Positions 5,972 through 6,490 of a DNA stretch of 6,490 bases are shown one piece after another. The translations under genes were made by a program, and so were the position numbers. The notes beneath the pieces are model-generated. The model was not told the DNA's origin. It searched no databases and was given only the letters and a program-made list of their open reading frames with translations. Source of the DNA: Planctomycetota bacterium. GTDB lineage: Bacteria; Planctomycetota; Phycisphaerae; Phycisphaerales; UBA1924. The DNA lies in contig JAEYTB010000022.1 in NCBI GenBank assembly GCA_023434205.1, positions 1 through 6,490 of the forward strand, written 5' to 3'. Positions within the stretch are counted from its first letter, which is position 1, and every line of letters begins with the position of its first letter.

Positions 5972-5977
5972 AGTTTA
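5972..5977 (-). promoter_or_regulatory. Candidate -10 box of coaD (leaderless)
   Basis: On the minus strand TAAACT (four of six to TATAAT) ends 6 nt before the coaD ATG, which places the expected transcription start at the A of the ATG. The six bases between are C/G only (CCGGGG), with no proper Shine-Dalgarno site. No -35 element was found at 16-18 nt upstream. Confidence 0.38.
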
Positions 5978-6065
5978 GTGCCCCCCGCCCGACCGCGCCC
6001 TCACTCCTCAACCCGCGCAGCGCGTGGCCTGCAAGAACCCAGGGTGGAGCGAGTCCTCAAGCGCA

Positions 6066-6080
6066 CCGGCGCATCGCCGG
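6066..6080. other. Small perfect hairpin in the coaD-glycosyltransferase spacer
   Basis: CCGGCG, a 3-nt CAT loop, and CGCCGG form a perfect 6-bp stem. Nearby are further palindromes: GGGCGGCCC at 6088-6096 and GGCCGGCC at 6115-6122. The stretch from about 6010 to 6135 is balanced in G and C, unlike the C-rich sequence on both sides, and I see no credible gene in it. It may be an intergenic repeat element or a degraded remnant; nothing here identifies it. Confidence 0.45.
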
Positions 6081-6153
6081 ACCCGGAGGGCGGCCCTTAT
6101 CTCCGCGGCGTGACGGCCGGCCTTGCTCGCGATCTTCAAGCCCCCTCCCCTCC

Positions 6154-6186
6154 TCCGCGCAACTCCGCCCTTCCGCGCAACTCCGC
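6154..6186. repeat. 15-mer direct repeat upstream of the glycosyltransferase gene
   Basis: TCCGCGCAACTCCGC occurs perfectly at 6154-6168 and again at 6172-6186, an 18-nt period. A related shorter piece (CCGCAACTCCGCGG) appears inside the downstream gene near 6283-6297. The position just before the gene's candidate promoter could make it a protein binding site, but it may be simple sequence. Confidence 0.6.
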
Positions 6187-6211
6187 GTACGGCCTCTCCC
6201 GCCCGTTCCGC

Positions 6212-6217
6212 TACGCT
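6212..6217 (+). promoter_or_regulatory. Weak candidate -10 box of the glycosyltransferase gene
   Basis: TACGCT keeps the T1, A2 and T6 positions of TATAAT and lies 7 nt before the GTG at 6225, so transcription would start at or next to the start codon. No Shine-Dalgarno site is visible. The match is weak alone; it is listed because the same placement is seen at purH and coaD. Confidence 0.25.
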
Positions 6218-6224
6218 TCGCCCC

Positions 6225-6490
6225 GTGCGCCTCCTCCTCTTCACCGACACCCTCGCCGATGTCAACGGCGTCTCCCGTTTCATCCGCAACTCCGCGGCAC
6301 AGGCCCTCTCCACCAGCCGCGAACTCCACGTCTTCACCTCCACCAACTTCGACTGCCCCCAAAACCCCAACCACCACAACTTCAAGCCCCTCCCGGCAAT
6401 GAAAATGCCCGGCTACCCCAACCTCGAGCTCACCCTCCCCCCCTTCCTCAAGATGCTCCGCGAGGCCCGCGCGCTCCGCCCCGACGTGAT
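6225..6490 (+). CDS. GT4-type glycosyltransferase, N-terminal part
   Basis: A frame opening at GTG 6225 runs to the end of the window (88 full codons), so the C-terminal part is missing. The N-terminus MRLLLFTDTLADVNGVSRF is typical of the GT-B fold, subfamily-4 donor/acceptor domain: a first beta strand, then the NGV loop (N14-G15-V16). ELHVFTS forms the second strand, and the visible end, REARALRPDV, leads into the segment where family members continue with a DxxH-type strand. Such enzymes move sugars from nucleotide donors to lipids or polysaccharides at the inner face of the membrane. The acceptor cannot be told from this fragment. GTG 6225 was chosen because the homologous first strand begins right there and no ATG lies in frame ahead of it. 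Codon use is C-ending, in line with purH and ychF. Confidence 0.75.
   Translation, partial: MRLLLFTDTLADVNGVSRFIRNSAAQALSTSRELHVFTSTNFDCPQNPNHHNFKPLPAMKMPGYPNLELTLPPFLKMLREARALRPDV

Noticed and set aside
6008..6385. Minus-strand frames across the coaD-glycosyltransferase spacer
   Set aside because: They run antisense into the glycosyltransferase gene and encode Arg/Gly-rich sequence without domains.

Overview
The window is a GC-rich bacterial chromosome segment carrying mostly housekeeping genes. The features point loosely to Planctomycetota, perhaps a Phycisphaerae-type lineage: extreme use of C-ending codons (ctc, gcc, cgc, atc) in plus-strand genes, a PQQ-type beta-propeller protein, weak or absent Shine-Dalgarno sites at several genes, and many short intergenic repeats. 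That assignment is inference; there is no rRNA or marker tree here.

Layout: (1) 1-885, 3' part of a beta-propeller (PQQ/BamB-like repeat) protein. (2) 886-1000, an intergenic segment built from octamer repeats in inverted orientation, ending in a -10-like box just before the next ATG. (3) 1001-2650, purH, the bifunctional enzyme for the last two steps of IMP synthesis. (4) 2651-2884, a spacer with a strong 22-nt inverted repeat followed by a candidate promoter. (5) 2885-3670, a stand-alone HNH endonuclease family protein. (6) 3715-4008, a small unrecognised gene with a TTG start and codon use unlike its neighbours. (7) 4132-5235, ychF, the ribosome-associated ATPase. (8) 5236-5404, the spacer between convergent ychF and coaD, dominated by an in-phase octamer array. 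(9) 5405-5965 minus, coaD, for coenzyme A synthesis. (10) 5966-6224, a spacer with small hairpins and a 15-mer direct repeat. (11) 6225-6490, the 5' end of a GT4-type glycosyltransferase with a GTG start.

The genes do not form an obvious pathway or operon; most have their own spacer and look independently transcribed. I found no CRISPR array, transposase, tRNA, rRNA or convincing defence cluster, so I do not claim a new multi-gene system. The signals most worth a second look are: an octamer repeat family (CGCTCTNN) at two loci; a strand-wide C-over-G skew that holds whichever way the genes face, with three islands that lack it; a -10-like hexamer 5-7 nt ahead of three start codons (purH, coaD, the glycosyltransferase), suggesting leaderless mRNAs; and the atypical small gene next to the HNH gene.
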